From Gnetum montanum (Eukaryota > Streptophyta > Gnetopsida > Gnetales > Gnetaceae): a stretch of DNA of 64,000 nucleotides. The stretch's first letter is position 1; each line of letters starts with the position of its first letter. Below the pieces are notes generated by a model that ran no database searches, had not been told where the DNA came from, and saw nothing but the letters and a program-made list of their open reading frames with translations. Location: the NCBI GenBank assembly GCA_015680685.1, contig MNCI01025042.1:764649-828648 (forward strand), written 5' to 3'. The position numbers were made by a program, and so were the translations under genes. Shown here in pieces: positions 45,858 through 59,678 of the stretch.

Positions 45858-48800
45858 CTAAGATGCAACTAGAGTGGGTTGAGGAGCACTTTCAACATCA
45901 TCATGACTTGGGCTGCCATTGTTACTCGGTGCCTGTGACACAATAGCATAAGTTTAATCAGTTATCAATAGAATATAAAACCAAATCACAAATTAGGATA
46001 GACTAAAATATGATAAAATAAAAGAAATTAAGAAATAACAAAAATAATATGCAAACTTGAGAGCTATTAGGCGCAACATCCTCTATGAAGAAGCTCCGAA
46101 GACTAATCTCTAGACAATGGAGAATTTGGTCCTTAGTCATACAGGCCTAATCCACCTCCCTAAGATTAATAGTGGTTAGGATATTGCTCTTGTCAATCTT
46201 GGTCCAAGTGGGTGACTTCCATGGAAAATGTACTAGTGATCACCTCCTTAGAAGTAGTAGAGACCTAAGGAGTTGGAAAATCAACCCCCACCACAGAGCC
46301 TTCAAATAGTTTGAAGACATCCTTTGCCTGGATCCCCTTCATGAATAGCTCCAACTTGCGATGTTCTCATCTTGCAATCACTTAAGATAGCTTTTACGCT
46401 TGACCTTTTACTTTTTCTTGTAGTCTTTTTGGGCTTGAGCCCACTCAAGAACCGAAGCACAATAGTCTCTTCACTCCCTAGCCTTGCACACTAGTAAGCC
46501 CATTTGTAGCTTCTGCTTTGTAACCTCCTTGGCAAAAGCAACCTTGCCATGGATGGTGTTCCAATACCATACCCATGTCATCTTCTTAGTTCACAAGGAG
46601 TTCCTATTAGCCACTTGGACTTCCACAAATCCATTATGAGCTTGTAGATCTTTAATTACCTTAGCCTATTTCTTAGTCTCTCTTTCCAATGCCATAACCC
46701 ATTTCCATATGAACTTATTTGGATGTTTGCACTTTCACAAAGTTTTAGCACATGAAAGTACACATACAGTGGCACTTTCATATAATTTCAATAGAATATT
46801 TTGAACTTTGGTTGGTAGGCTAGGCAATGCATCAAGCTCCATAGCATGGTTGGAAACCCATCCAACGTTAGATAGTATAAGAAATATAGAAATAAAACAC
46901 ACATATTAAAAATAATAAACAACAAGAATAACCAAAAAATTCTAAACAACTAAGACCACATACCCATAAAACCTATATGAAGTAATGAAAATACATAAGA
47001 AATAAAAATAATTAAGATCAATGTAAATTAAGGTTATTACAAACATCGAGAGTAATTTGTTGCAACCAATCAATCATGTGTTTGGCTATCCCATGCATGA
47101 ACTCCATTTTATTAGGAACATCCACCCATGATTTCATGTAAAATGTAGAGGTTGAGGCACCTAACTAAGGTTTAGGAGCTACACCATGCATGATTGTAGC
47201 TTATATAGTTAAAACCAAGCTTTAAACATGAAAATATAAAATGTAATATATAAGAAAAAAATTCATAAATACTTGGGATGTCATCTGAGATGATAGTAGA
47301 GGGCTCACCTAGTTGTGAACTATCAAATATAGCATTAAGGTCATCTAATGTGTTGTTGGATAATCCCTCATCCTCATGCTATTGTAGGACCTCCTCCTCT
47401 CAAAGTTTTTGCTTTGCCTTTACTAATACTTCTCGGGCCACTAGTTCTTGTTGCTTTCCTACAAGAACAATGAAGATAAAGTATAGAATAACTTGGCATA
47501 ATTTACCTAAAACAAAATAATAACATAGCCATATAACATAAAGCATAAGTAAAAAATAAGTTAAATATAAGAAAAGATAGAATGTACTTGCCACCACATG
47601 ATGCACTTGACCAAGTTTAACAACAAGCCTCCTCTTCATGGGTTGCTTGATGACTGGTGCTATCTCCTCAACAACAAGCCTCTGCAACGTAGCTCTAGTT
47701 ACTTTGTTAGCTTTAGCATGTAACTCCTTGGTCTTTCGAACATTCCTATAGGTAAATTGGGGCTCAATCCCCATGTTGTCAGGGGAAGTATAATGTACAC
47801 CACTAAAATGCTTAGTGGTAATAGAAAATGATTTCCCAACATCCTCTGGTAGGTTTTGAACCTGCATGGTTGGAAAAATAAGTTTCACCCAAGGCTTAGA
47901 AAGCTAGGATGGATCTTGGCACATCTATGATCCATCCTTCTACACCACTAGAAACTCTATGAACCTCAGATATGCTACAAAATATGCAAAATGCATATGA
48001 CATATTGTAGTAAGGTCTTTCTAGAGTTTAAGGATCTTCCCTCATAGCTTGGAAACTAAATGATTAGCCCAGTTAAATTGGGCATCCTCCATGAGGAACT
48101 TTTTCATGGTCCATGCCTGTTCAATGCTGATGACCTTCTTTTGTGATAGAAACTTTGAGAATGCCTAGGACTAGAAAAATGTATACATCTCTTTGGCCTC
48201 TACAACCTAGAACTAGTCTAGAGACAATCTGGAATGGCCATGATGAGTGTTTAGCCATTCATCCATCTCCTCTTAATGGCTTGTGTTCTTTCTCAATTTG
48301 GTGGCAATTGTCATGCTCTCATGAGGAACACCAAAGAGGTCACTAAAGGTAGATTCATTGATGGTTAAGGTGATGAATTTATTCACTCCTTTGTTAAAGG
48401 AGTTAACATTCACCATCTGAGGGGTACAGATGATTGGGCTAGGATCTATGAAAAGATTAAGCAAACCTACACTAGTAATGTTTACTTAGATGTTTCTAGG
48501 TGCTTGAATAGCCAACCAATGTTGTGATGGATCCACTTCACCAAACTTCAGGATAGGTGTCTCCTCAGCACACCTTGAAGTGATCAAGGTGATGGTGGAG
48601 GAAGAAGTAGCCCCTACAACACAACAAAAATAGCCCATTAGCTTAGGCATAAGCACATCATATAGAAAAAGCTATAACAAGTATAACCAATTAAAACAAA
48701 TATTTTAGCCATACCAATAAAACCACTTAAATAATTAAGGTCTAAATAACCTACAACTATGTAGCCTTGAAAATGTTGATATAGAAACAAAAAAAATAAG

Positions 48801-50242
48801 AATTCTTACTTTTCTTGCTTGGTGAACATAGTGTGGGGACACTAAGGAAGATATGTGTCAATGAACCCAAATTAGGGATTTTCCACCAACTATGGGCTAT
48901 CTCATTTTCCAAGCATCTATAGTAGGCCTAGAAGTAGCATGTGGTGTATCTACTAAAGTCACCTTTAAGCTACTCCATCATGGTGAGCCTCATCACTTTG
49001 GCCTTTGGTAAATACCTGTAGTGCTGTTTGGGCCAAAGGTAAGAGTTGGTCACTCTTGATCGACCCATGGTCATTGACCCTATACCTACAAGCATGCAAA
49101 CCAAAACAAAAATTATTAAACCCAAGTAACCTAATACAATCAAGACTAAAGTAAAAAAGAAAAACTTAAATTTACACTTACTGCTCCAAATAGTTGACAG
49201 TTATAGGAAGGTTTCTATGGTTGAAATTTATTTTTATTGTCTAAGTTTAGAAAAATAAATGACCATGGAAACCATAGAAAAATTTTAGAATTAGGTCAGA
49301 ACCATGATGAGATTTTAAGAACAAAAAACATAGTTTTACTAAAAACAACTGTAGTACAAGCATGGAAAAAAATATGAAATTTTTTTAAAAGTTTTTGAAA
49401 TTAATGCTAAACCTTCCATAATAGCCCTAGGCATTCCTAGGAAGTTGTGACATTGGCTAAAAAAATTTCTCATAGTGTCAATGCTACCTAGTTTTGAGGG
49501 GGTAAAACAATGAAAATCCAAAATTCCATTGTGCACTAGTCTATGAAAAAAATTAATAAAAAATTAACTGTAGACTATAATTTAATGATTCCATATCTAG
49601 TTTAACTAGTAAATAGTAAACAAAAGATCCATAACCACAAAAAACAAAAATTCCTTGTTGTTTTCATATATAAAAATGGAAAATGGCATTGAAAACAACA
49701 GAAAAAAAAAGCGCACTATGCACTAGCTTATGGAAAAAATTGTAAAAGATTAGCTGTGAGTTATAAATTAGTGGCTCAACTACCATTTTAACCTTTAAGT
49801 GATGCACTACAACCCTATGGCCTCAAAAATTGTAAAATCCTAGCCGTTTTCTTAAGAACAAATAGAAAACAAACAATATTTTTCAAGAAAAACAACAAAA
49901 TTCACATGAAACAATGCCAAATAAAATTTATAAATCAACATTGATGAACTTGAAAGCTAAAAAAATGCTACAACCATGTAAGTATGACCTAAATCTCATG
50001 TAGGATTTTCATAAAAACAAAAATCATGCAACATAAAATCCTACCCAAGCAAAAATGCCTAGGTTCTACGCAACAAAACTACAAAAATTCAAGAAAAAAA
50101 AACCAGGAGTTGTGTACTTGGTAGTCATAGGAGAGGATCCTTCCCCTAGAAGAGGCTATGGAATGTGGAAAAGCCACTTTGTAGTAGCATTTTCATCCTC
50201 TAGAGATAGATTCTTGCTCGTGGCCACCTTCCTCTTTGACAT
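45858..50242 (-). pseudogene. Element D antisense gene, multi-exon
   Basis: Homologue of the B antisense gene. Exons read leftwards: 50242-about 50112 (MSKRKVATSKNLSLED, candidate exon 1); remnant of the HAD-like exon ending at 49182; 49085-48810 (YRVNDHGSIKSDQL, LAQTALQVFTKG); 48613-47588 (ITLTINESTFSDLFGVP, IEQAWTMKKFLMEDAQFNWA); 47458-47309; 47178-47045 (SWVDVPNKMEFMHGI against SWAEIPDKFTFVQGL in B); about 46870-46057 (coiled coil); 45931-45858 (APSNNGSPSHDDVES, stop TAG). Introns have GTAAG...TTGTAG, GTAAGT...TTGTAG, GTGAGC and GTACAT sites. The intron at 48809-48614 is about 196 bases and full of stops, so it is not coding. HAD motif I is no longer recognisable. Confidence 0.72.
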
Positions 50243-50639
50243 TTTGATCAACAACATAGGTAGCCTTCAAAATTCTTTAGACTCATGGCAACAATGTTGA
50301 TCCTTGATGGAGAATGAGCAAGAAATGCTAAGGATTGATGGAGTGGAAGCTAAAATTACTAGAGAAGGTCTTACCCTATGTGCTACCTATGTGAAAATGA
50401 GTTTTGGAATGGATTTTGGTAAAATTAACAAGTAAAAATGCAATTTACACTTATGCATGCCTTATCTAAACCCCTTGTCCAAACTCACTCACTCAAATCA
50501 TAGTGGACTAAGAGTGCAAAGGGAAAAATTTTTAACCATGTTGGGATGGTGGGAAGTGTGAAAAAAAAAAGATCATTTAAATTTGGATGGGCTCCACTAG
50601 GTGCCTTACAAACAAAACACCAAAAATCCCAATGTAATA

Positions 50640-52440
50640 TGATTCCCAACTCAAATCCCCATCTACGCTGTGGTTGAGTCTCCAAAAAGCCTTGAATGAA
50701 CCCCAAACTTCAAATACTATCAAAACCTACCCCACACATGCTAGCCAATGTGCATCCAATGTGGGTCCAGCCATACATCCATAACACAATGAAGCCATGA
50801 AAATGCCATAGCAAATTCAAAAATTAGATGTCAACATGAGAATGTGCCAAGCCCTGAGAGAGGAAAAAACTCACAATAGAACATACTACTTTGGGTAACA
50901 ACGCTGGCCAAAAGTCCAACCACACTAGCCAAAAGTCCAACCATGTTGGTAAAAATTTCTATAGGGGGATACTTTCCACCATCAACCAAGTGCCAAATCA
51001 ACTCAAGGATGATCACTCCAAATCCTACACCCTAGCAGAAGCCTCCAGTAGCTTCAGAATCTTTTAAAACCAAATAAAAGTTGTCAAAAATCACTTATTT
51101 TGGATGAACCACACTGTAGGGCATCCAAACCATGCTAGCCAGCATAGCCCTATCATGGTTGATAGGGATTTGACCACCAAATACCAAAAATAACCTTCAC
51201 ATTAACATATCATGACCTTTACAACTTCCTTGAATCTCTAGTAATCTTAGAACACCAAAAATCAAGCAAAAATATGTTGAATTTCATCTCAACCCACCTA
51301 ACCATGTTGGGGAAGCCTCCATGCATGCTGGCTAATGTGGGTCCAGTGTGGATGCTCTGTGAGAAATTCATAAAAAGCCATACATGTGTCAAATTAACCT
51401 CAAATCTTACCCAGCATAAACCCAGAACCTTGTTGAAGCCTCCAGACACTCCTAAACCCTAGAAATTGGATGGAAAATTTTCAAAACTCATCACATCCCT
51501 CCATCCATGATGGGACTATGCTAGCCAACATATTCTAGGGGGGATGGTAATGTAAACACCTAAACAAGCATTCAAAATTAACAATTTTAAGCCAAAACCT
51601 TGACCATGATCTCTAGTGACCCCATAAACGTAAGGAATCGATTGATTCATTACCAAAACTCATCAAAAGTCAACATCCAAGTGTAACCATGCTAAGGAGG
51701 GCCAAAGCCATACTGATCAGTGTGGCTCTAGCATGCTTAAGGTTATAAACTAGTTTCATCAACCACAATCCTCCAAATGGCCTAGAATTTGACTTGGAAA
51801 GCCCATAACTTTGTTAGAGCCTTTAGAAATCATAAAATCTTGGAAATTAAGTCAAAATCATAAAGCTTCATCATAACCCCGTATCCATGCTAGGACTACC
51901 TTGGCCATTATAGTGCAAGTGGGGTATGATCATATTAAGACTCAAAAAACCCTCAAACATAACAATTTCAAGCCTAAACCTTTGCCATAAACATTAGCAA
52001 CCATAGGAACTTAAAAAATTAGTCAATTTATCATAAAAACTCAAAAAAATTAAGGGTTAAGTGCAACTATGTTGGGGAGGGCTACAACCATGCTGGCTAA
52101 TGTGGCTCTAGTGTAGTTAGAGGTTAAAGATGATTTTACTAGAATTATCTCACTTCAAATGACATAAAGCTTGATTGCAAAAGCCTAGGACCTTGAAACC
52201 TTAAAGCTTGTTACAATTTGGTCCTATTTTGATTAGAAAAATCCCAAATTCTATCTATCCATGTTGAACACATTCCTAACCATGTTGGCCACTATGGCTT
52301 TGGGCGGTAAGGTTTCAAAACCCATTTTTGGTAGCATATTTTAACTTCAAAATGATCAATTTTAACCCTCATGCCCTTGCACTACCATGGGAAGAAAACA
52401 AAATATTAATTTTGACCTTGGGAAGTCATAAACTTAGTAT
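50640..52440. repeat. Tandem array with period of about 192 bp
   Basis: A core like ATGCTGGCTAATGTGG recurs near 50738, 50922, 51132, 51325, 51518, 51710, 51901, 52090 and 52282, with spacings of 184-210 and mostly 189-193. Copies are strongly diverged. It ends just before the 52463 LTR, so it probably is the 3' untranslated array of element D, whose pol is missing. Confidence 0.75.
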
Positions 52441-52462
52441 TTTCATAGATCCATGCTAGGGT

Positions 52463-53956
52463 TGAAACATGACTTAGAAGACACATTTTGCAACTTATAA
52501 CCTTCACTAGTAGACTTGAGATAATATTTCATTATAAATGTGATATTAGTAGCCCATGAGCTACAATCTTGCATGTTGTAACTTGTTGGGATTGAAAAAA
52601 TACCTCACTACTACCTCACTTTTCAAGTGGAAAAAGTGCTATTATGTTTACATATATGCTTGGGAAGGCTAAAAATACCTTGAGGACTACCAAATTTGAT
52701 ATTTTCATGGGTTTTTGTAGAGGTACAACCTCAACTACACTAAAAAAATCTACCCCTAGTGTAGATGGTGTTGGATTTTCACTTTCTTGCAACAACATCC
52801 ATCGTAGTCACCATAAAACCTAGTGTAGCTACAAGACCAATGTTGGTGTTGTTGGGTTTTCCATTTTTCTAGCAGTAGCTAGTGTAGTCATAACATTTTT
52901 CAAGTGGTTAGGACATGACTAGTGTAGTCATAACATTTTCCAAGTGGTAATGACATGACTAGTGTAGTCATGTCAGATCTTCAATAGCTATAGCTTTGGC
53001 TAATGTAGTCACCATGATTTCAACAGATTTCAACAACACCCATTATAGTCTCCAAGGCTAGTGTAGTTAAGGTGAATGCCAACGTATCACAGATATTCAT
53101 TTACTATTTTTAGTATGCAGATGAGTTTTGGTGACCTAGGTGCATCAAAACTTACTAGAAATGATCAACTATGCTGGAAATTATGATCATTACATCTACA
53201 ACCAATGTCCATATATTAGTAATCATGATAGTAATTTGTAGCATGAAATCATCAATCTAAAGCCTATAAAACCAAAGATTTAACATCATATTGAGGTTCC
53301 AACAATTTTTCAATAGTTTCCAACTTTGTTTTCCGAAAAAGAAATTGGTTCAAACTTTGGAGCAATTTTGAATTTTCAATTATTCCCAACACTTTTCAGC
53401 AATACCAATTTTTTGCAATTCATAGCCTTTAGCAATCTTGAAAGATTGAATTCCATTTGGCATCTACAATGAGAATTAGAGATTCTTGGTGTAATACCAT
53501 TGGAAAAAGAGCTTGTATTATTGTTAACAACTCCTATAGCCAAAGTTGTAGACTTGAATAGAAACTAGCAAGGAGTTACAAGAGATTGGGATTGGAAAGT
53601 ACCTAGACCATGGAGATTAACTGTAGAACACATCTGGTCATTTCCAATAGGCTTGAAGCTCCATTCAAGCTAACATTTATACTTCTTGAACTTTATAATT
53701 TTATTCAATAAAGTTTATATTTCATTTATAGTGTAGATTTATTTTCAAGTTTAATTTTGTGTTAATTATTTTTTGTTCAAATATGCAATTTCATTCTCAT
53801 TTTTGTTTCTATTTATACTTTGTAAGTCCCTTGGTGATCAACAAGACCATCCAGGGTATCTTGAATTCTATTTTTGAAGGTCCTTGGGATTCAAGATTAC
53901 ACTGTTGCATCTTGGGATTTTTTGTTTTCCAATGATTTAATTTTCTAGGCACTATA
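52463..53956 (+). repeat. LTR between element D and element E
   Basis: About 1.49 kb, TGAAACATGACTTAG to GGCACTATA. Its first 40 bases align without gaps to the D LTR. Repeated ACTAGTGTAGTCAT words lie at 52910-52980. Near 53822 it has GTCCCTTGGTGATC and AAGACCATCCAGGG, matching the R/U5 part of the B LTR. It is followed by a primer region and gag of E. Confidence 0.75.
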
Positions 53957-54765
53957 GTTTTTTGGTACTAGAAGAAGGGCCTCCACTTGAATTCTTAGCT
54001 AAAAACTATTGCAAAACACTTTTTTTTACCCATTTTTTAAAATCTATTTTTTTTCATTATAACCTTTGAAACCTATAATTTTTAATAGTTAAAACTAGCA
54101 TTGGTAGCCCAATTCCCAACCAATATTCACAATGTAGTTAAGGTGGGTGATTTGGGTTTTCACTACATTTTCATAGAAGTTGCTAGATTTTGTGGAACCC
54201 AACATAGTTAATTGAAACACTTATAATTTTTACCTCCTGAAACTTGCATTTGGAATCTAAACACTAGTGTAGGACATTTCAAAAATACAACACCTCTACT
54301 ATGAATTTTGGTAATGAGAAGCTAGTGTAGTCATTGCGAAGACTCTAGCATAGTCCTGGGAGAAAACAAAAAATTTTCACATTTCAATTTTTGTCTATAC
54401 TCAATGTACATCCTTTGGGTAGAAAATCTTCAGTTTGGGTTTCCCAAGTGAAAATCCTTTTCCCACCATATACTATAGCATATTTGGGTAGAAAATATTG
54501 AGATCTACTATACACTCCACAATGTAGATCCTACCTAGCATAGCTAGTGGTACCAACTTCAAAACCTCAACACCATTTTCCAAAGGGTGGTGTATACCAT
54601 CTATACTACAATAAAACTTTACATTACAATTTTTTTTCTAGCCAATTACATCATTGGGAAATCCAAAATTACTAATTTTTTTTCAAAAATAGTAAAACAT
54701 TACAATCAACTCTTTTAACAATGTCTTTTAGTAAGTCAATTGGCTTTTACATTGACATGACCAAC
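53957..54765 (+). other. Element E primer region and leader
   Basis: Begins GTTTTTTGGTACTAGAAG, the clearest form of the family primer region, then 0.75 kb of AT-rich leader with CTAGTGTAG words. No coding sequence recognised. Confidence 0.55.
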
Positions 54766-57700
54766 ATGACATCCAACTAGGATGGAGTGAGGACCTATGA
54801 TCCTAGAGACCCCATTGTAGTCGAGTGTAGACAATCGCTTAGGATGTGAGGGCAAAGCACAAACTTTTCTATGCTCAACGAAGAACACTACAACTACATC
54901 TATGCAAAAATGAAAGCCAAATTACTCCTTCCTCACATACAGGTGATCGAAATACATATCCTATACCTATGATAAAATATCCTTAAATGATATTCACACT
55001 TACATAATTTCTCAATTAATTGAGATGGATGAGCAAGATGTGAAATCAAGCTTAGAAATCCAACATGAAGAACATGATGAGTTTGAGGCAAGGCCTAAAC
55101 CAAGAACCTTCATATGAGGCCTATTCCAATAATCAATCCCTAAAACCACCATGGTCACTTCCTTCCCACATGTCTCTTCCATGGGACAAGGATCTCAACC
55201 ACCATCACCTATATACCTAGCCATGTTTGGTTTTTCTTCCATTATAGTGGCCCATTAGGCATAGTTCATGCCTCAAACAATATCTTTATTTTCATCCATG
55301 TCTTTTTTCGTATAGCCTCATTCTACATGGCCTTCACTGATGGTTCTCACTTTCGCTCACCACTTTTCTATACTAGTGGATCTTATAACAAGATCACAAA
55401 TTATTTGAGCGACACATACACCATTTTTTCCCATTGTGCCTCACGTTCTAGCACAAAAATCCTTCTCCTTGTCTAGCTTACCTATGATCACCATATCCCA
55501 ACCTCTCCCTTCCATACTATAGCTAATCGCGAGGCCACAGTCCTCCCAGTTAATCCCTCAACCATTCGTGCAAACACTGTAGCCTGTGGAAATGTCCCAA
55601 GGATTGCATCATTCATTTTAGATGATCTAGAACTTTATAGAAGAGTGAAGGAAGCTTAAAGCTTTCATAAGCCAAATAGTAAAGATAATGGACTTCTACC
55701 AAGATGATTCCACGAATCATGTTGTCCCACCAATAACTCTTCCACTGCGCATCCCCATTCCCTAGTTTACCAAGTATAACGATGAAGGTGACCCAAATGT
55801 CCATCTCATAATATTTCATTTTGAATGCCTATTACTACACGCCTGGCCACATACCATCATGTGGGTTTGTGCTATGTCTCTAACTAGAAAAGCCTCAGAC
55901 TAGTATAGTGCGCTATCGAGAGGATCTATATTCCCTCTAGAAGACTTAATTTCATAGTTTGTTAACCATTTCAAGTACAACTTGAAGCCCAAAACCACCC
56001 TTTCCCAACTAATGAAGGTCAAGAAAGGATCCCTTGAGTCTAAATAGAAATTCATATAATAATGGAATACTCTCCTAAATAAGATTCTAGAACCTATAAC
56101 TGAAACACACCTTCTCACCATCTTCAAGAGGATGATTAACAACTTCATTAAGTTGAAACTATATTAACTTGATCCATGGTCACTTAGCCAAGTCTTTTCC
56201 TAAGAAAAAAACATAGAGGATGTAGCTAAGGCTAGCCATGAATCTACCTATGTGGCATTTAAAAACCAACACATGTAGAAAGTCAAGAAGAGGGATAGGC
56301 AAAACAACACAATTGTGGCCATAGTGGCTAATGACAACAATAAAGCGATTAGATAGGGACCTAAGAACAATAAACCCAAGGCCCCTACCAATAATAGCAA
56401 TAAATCTTTGATATCTAGAGCCTTTTCAGTAACCACCATGAGGTCAAATTTTGAATGTAAAGGCTGGTCAAAGTATACTAGGTTACCATTAAATCATCGA
56501 AACTTCTTAATCAATTGTTGAAGAATGAGAAAATTTAGTATAAAAAAATGATCAAGAATGCTTGTCAAAAGCATGAAAGGCTATGGAAGATAGTAAAAAA
56601 TCCCACTCTTGCAACCAAGGATGATTCCCTAGTACCTAAATACTTCAAGCTTGATTGCTTTTGCCACTATCATCAATTTTTAAGCCTCGTCAAACCACAA
56701 AATCAATCCATGAAAATATATAAGGATCTACTAAATGCCAAAAATGATCCATACATTATTATGGCATTCAATGTGGCTAGTAACTCTAGACTTGTGAGCA
56801 AGCCTTTTGTGATACATGTGCCTCCTCACAATGATAGGGGTCCTTCAGCTTCAACTAGCTCAAGGTACCCTTTTTCTATGAGGATACCATGACCCACACC
56901 TCCCAAGGATCCTTTTGTAATATGGGTTCCTCCTCCCACTGATGCCAAAAACAAACCTTCTCCTACAATTGATAAGCATCCTCTCATAGTGGGCAACACA
57001 ATGGCTTCTTCACAACTAACAAACACCAATAAAAAAATCCCCATGAAAACAATGTAAGAAGCCTATGTTGAAGCCTAAAAAAATGATGACAAAAAGGCCA
57101 ACACATGGAAGGAGGAAGCACACTTCCATATCATCTATTCCTATGAGTTTTGATGCTCAGGCTATGTTAACCAGTCAACCATGGGATGATCCCATGCCAG
57201 AAGGAAAGGGAAAAGAAGCTAAATAATCTTTGAAACATGAAGTTTGCATCTTGGGGCACATAGAGAAAGTTAAGAATTCTAGAAATGAAAAGCGTACAAC
57301 CAACAATAAAGACTTCCTCTATGTGATGGAACAAGTCAAATAGATGCTAAAATAAAAAACCACTTCCCTTAGCTTGTATGACCATGTGATGACTTCTGTT
57401 GTGCACCATGAAGAATTGGTCAAGTTGTTAATCTCTCTTCTTGTTAGCAAGGATATTCTTGCTAGTGAAGAGTTAATTCATGTAGTAATGGTACTGCCTT
57501 CACCAATGAAAGAAACAAGGTCAATAGTGTTGGTGTTTCATGATAGTGAAGTCAAAACCAATCCCTAAGATGGTGAGTGAACTAAAGCTTCCCTATTCAT
57601 AACCATTAGGGTAGGGTAGTACAAGGTGCATACAGTTCATGTTGATGATGAAGCTACAACAAATATAATATCTTACACCATTGTTGAACATCTAGAGTTA

Positions 57701-58234
57701 ACTGAGAAAATGTAACATACTGCAACCACGACTCTTAAGTCCTTCAATGGATCTCAAGTAGCCATAAAAGGCTTAATTTCTTTAGATTTTGTGGTAGGGG
57801 AGCAATTCCCTAGAACAACCAACTTCTTGGTAGTGGAGGAAACACCAGGGTTTAACCTTATCTTGGGAAGAACTTAGTTAGCTCAACAATGAGTGGTTTC
57901 TTCACTAATCCACCAAGAAATTTACCTACCTTATGAGGGAGGTGAGATTATCATACATGATGACATCATAGCTCCCTTGGCAGTCAATAACATTGACATC
58001 AAACAAGGATATGAAGTGGAGTTTCAAGAAGAAACTCCAACTATTAGCCACAAAGTCAAGAAGCTTGAGAGAGTAGAAGAAGCCAAGACCAATAATTATG
58101 GGCCCATGGACATACTATGGGAAGAGCTCCTCTTCAATGTTGTGAGTAAAGGAAATAGGGAATACAAAATTATGCAAAATAGACCATACAAGTTTTCTAA
58201 TCTATCAAAGATTAGGAAATACTTGCATAATTGA
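54766..58234 (+). pseudogene. Element E gag-protease, degenerate
   Basis: ATG 54766 (MTSN), CRQSLRM and EEHYNYIYAKMKAKL. Capsid core at 55760-56060: FTKYNDEGDPNVHL, AMSLTRKASD, FKYNLKPKTTLSQLMKVKKG. Cys/His region KYFKLDCFCHYHQF near 56640, followed by a small deletion relative to D. Segments PFVIHVPP and PFVIWVPPP. Protease VHVDDEATTNII near 57640, FNLILGRT near 57850, and SLIHQEIYLPYEGGEIIIHD at 57904 onwards. Ends LSKIRKYLHN then TGA at 58232. Confidence 0.82.
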
Positions 58235-58504
58235 TGTATCCCCTTAATTTGCTTACCTTGGCATTTGTAACCATATAACCTATTTTGTCTATAGTCTTTC
58301 ATAGCCTAGTTTACATGTTTCTCTTGTATACAATATTTTTTTACCTCTATTTTACTTTACTTTAACCTTTAGTGCATGTAGTCTAAGATCTACTTCTATT
58401 TACAGTTTTACTTTTATTCCTTTTATCTTAGAGCATAAACCATGAAAACTATGATAAAAACTTTAAAATCTAAAAAAAAGTATAAAATATTTTCTTTTAG
58501 GATG

Positions 58505-58640
58505 TATGACCTACCATGGCCTAAAACTAGCAAATCACATGGCCCACCATAGCCTAAAACTAGCAAAACATCCCATACAGCTTGCTATGGCCTAACATTG
58601 GCAAAACAAAAACATACAACCTACCATGACCTAAAATTAA
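58505..58640. repeat. GGCC repeats between gag end and antisense gene end (element E)
   Basis: Four decayed copies of CCTACCATGGCCTAAAAC plus AGCAAA at about 58509, 58541, 58577 and 58619. Same placement as in B and D. Confidence 0.7.
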
Positions 58641-58948
58641 AAAATCATTTAGAGCCTTTACAACCTAGTTTACATTATGGCAATTTTTCATAAGTTAACC
58701 AACATAGTGTAAGGCATAAACAAAATGTAGAGAATTAAATCTATATGAAACGTTAAATTTTTAAAGCATGCAAATCAAATTAAAATAATAAATATTCATT
58801 TTCTACAACATAGTAATCATGAAATTCTACATCATAAAATGTCTCTCAACACCATTAATGACTAAACACTAGCTAGTACATCACAATGTTAACAATATCA
58901 TCAACTGTAACAAATGAAATAACCAAGGCAAATGTCCAATTGATGGTA

Positions 58949-59673
58949 CTATGAGGTTGCTAGATGGGGCTAAGGGGCACTTCCACCTTCTTTGCTAGGA
59001 CAACCAGTCTCACTTGGTACTTGTACCACAATAAAACACAAGTTAACCAATAATCAATGACATATGAAATAAAATTATAACTTAAAACAAATTAAACTAA
59101 ACTATGTTAAAACCAATGAAATAAGAAAACCTGGGAAGGCTTAGGAGCAACATCCTTTGGTGTGAGATTCTGAAGATGAACCTCCAAATGATTAAGGATC
59201 TTTTCCTTGATCATGTGGGCCTAGTCCACCTCCCTGAGATTAATGTCTATTAGCATGTTTCTATCATTAACTTCCATTCATGTAGGTGTCTCTTGTGAAA
59301 ATATCCCAATAGTCACCTCTCTTGAAGTAGTAGAGACTTGAGGAGATGGGGATCCAACCATGGTTAGGGTGCTTTCAAATAGTTTGAAGGCATCCTCTTC
59401 CTAAATGGCCCTCATGAATAGCTCTAACTTGTGCCATTCAATGGATTCCTCCTTCAACCACTTAAGGTATGCTTCATGCTCACTCTTATACTTCTTCTTG
59501 TGATCCTTTTGTGCCTAGCCCTACTTAAGAACCTAAGCATAGTGGCCTCTCCACTTGTCTTTAAGCACTAGAAAGTCCATCTAAAGCTTTTGTTCAGCAA
59601 CCTCCTAGGTAAGGGCAAACCTTGCCATGGATGTCATTCTAGTATCACACCTATTTGATCTCTTTGGTTCACA
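58949..59673 (-). pseudogene. Element E antisense gene, last two exons
   Basis: Exon 59673-59131 is the coiled-coil exon (AQKDHKKKYKSEHEAYLKWL, LELFMRAI, HMIKEKILNHLEVHL), ending CCCAG before GTTTTC. The last exon, 59019-58949, follows an acceptor GGTACAAG and encodes PSETGCPSKEGGSAP, ending in TAG; D has APSNNGSPSHDDVES at the same place. The intron between them is about 111 bases. The upstream part is cut off by the H repeat at 59679. Confidence 0.7.
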
Positions 59674-59678
59674 AGGAA

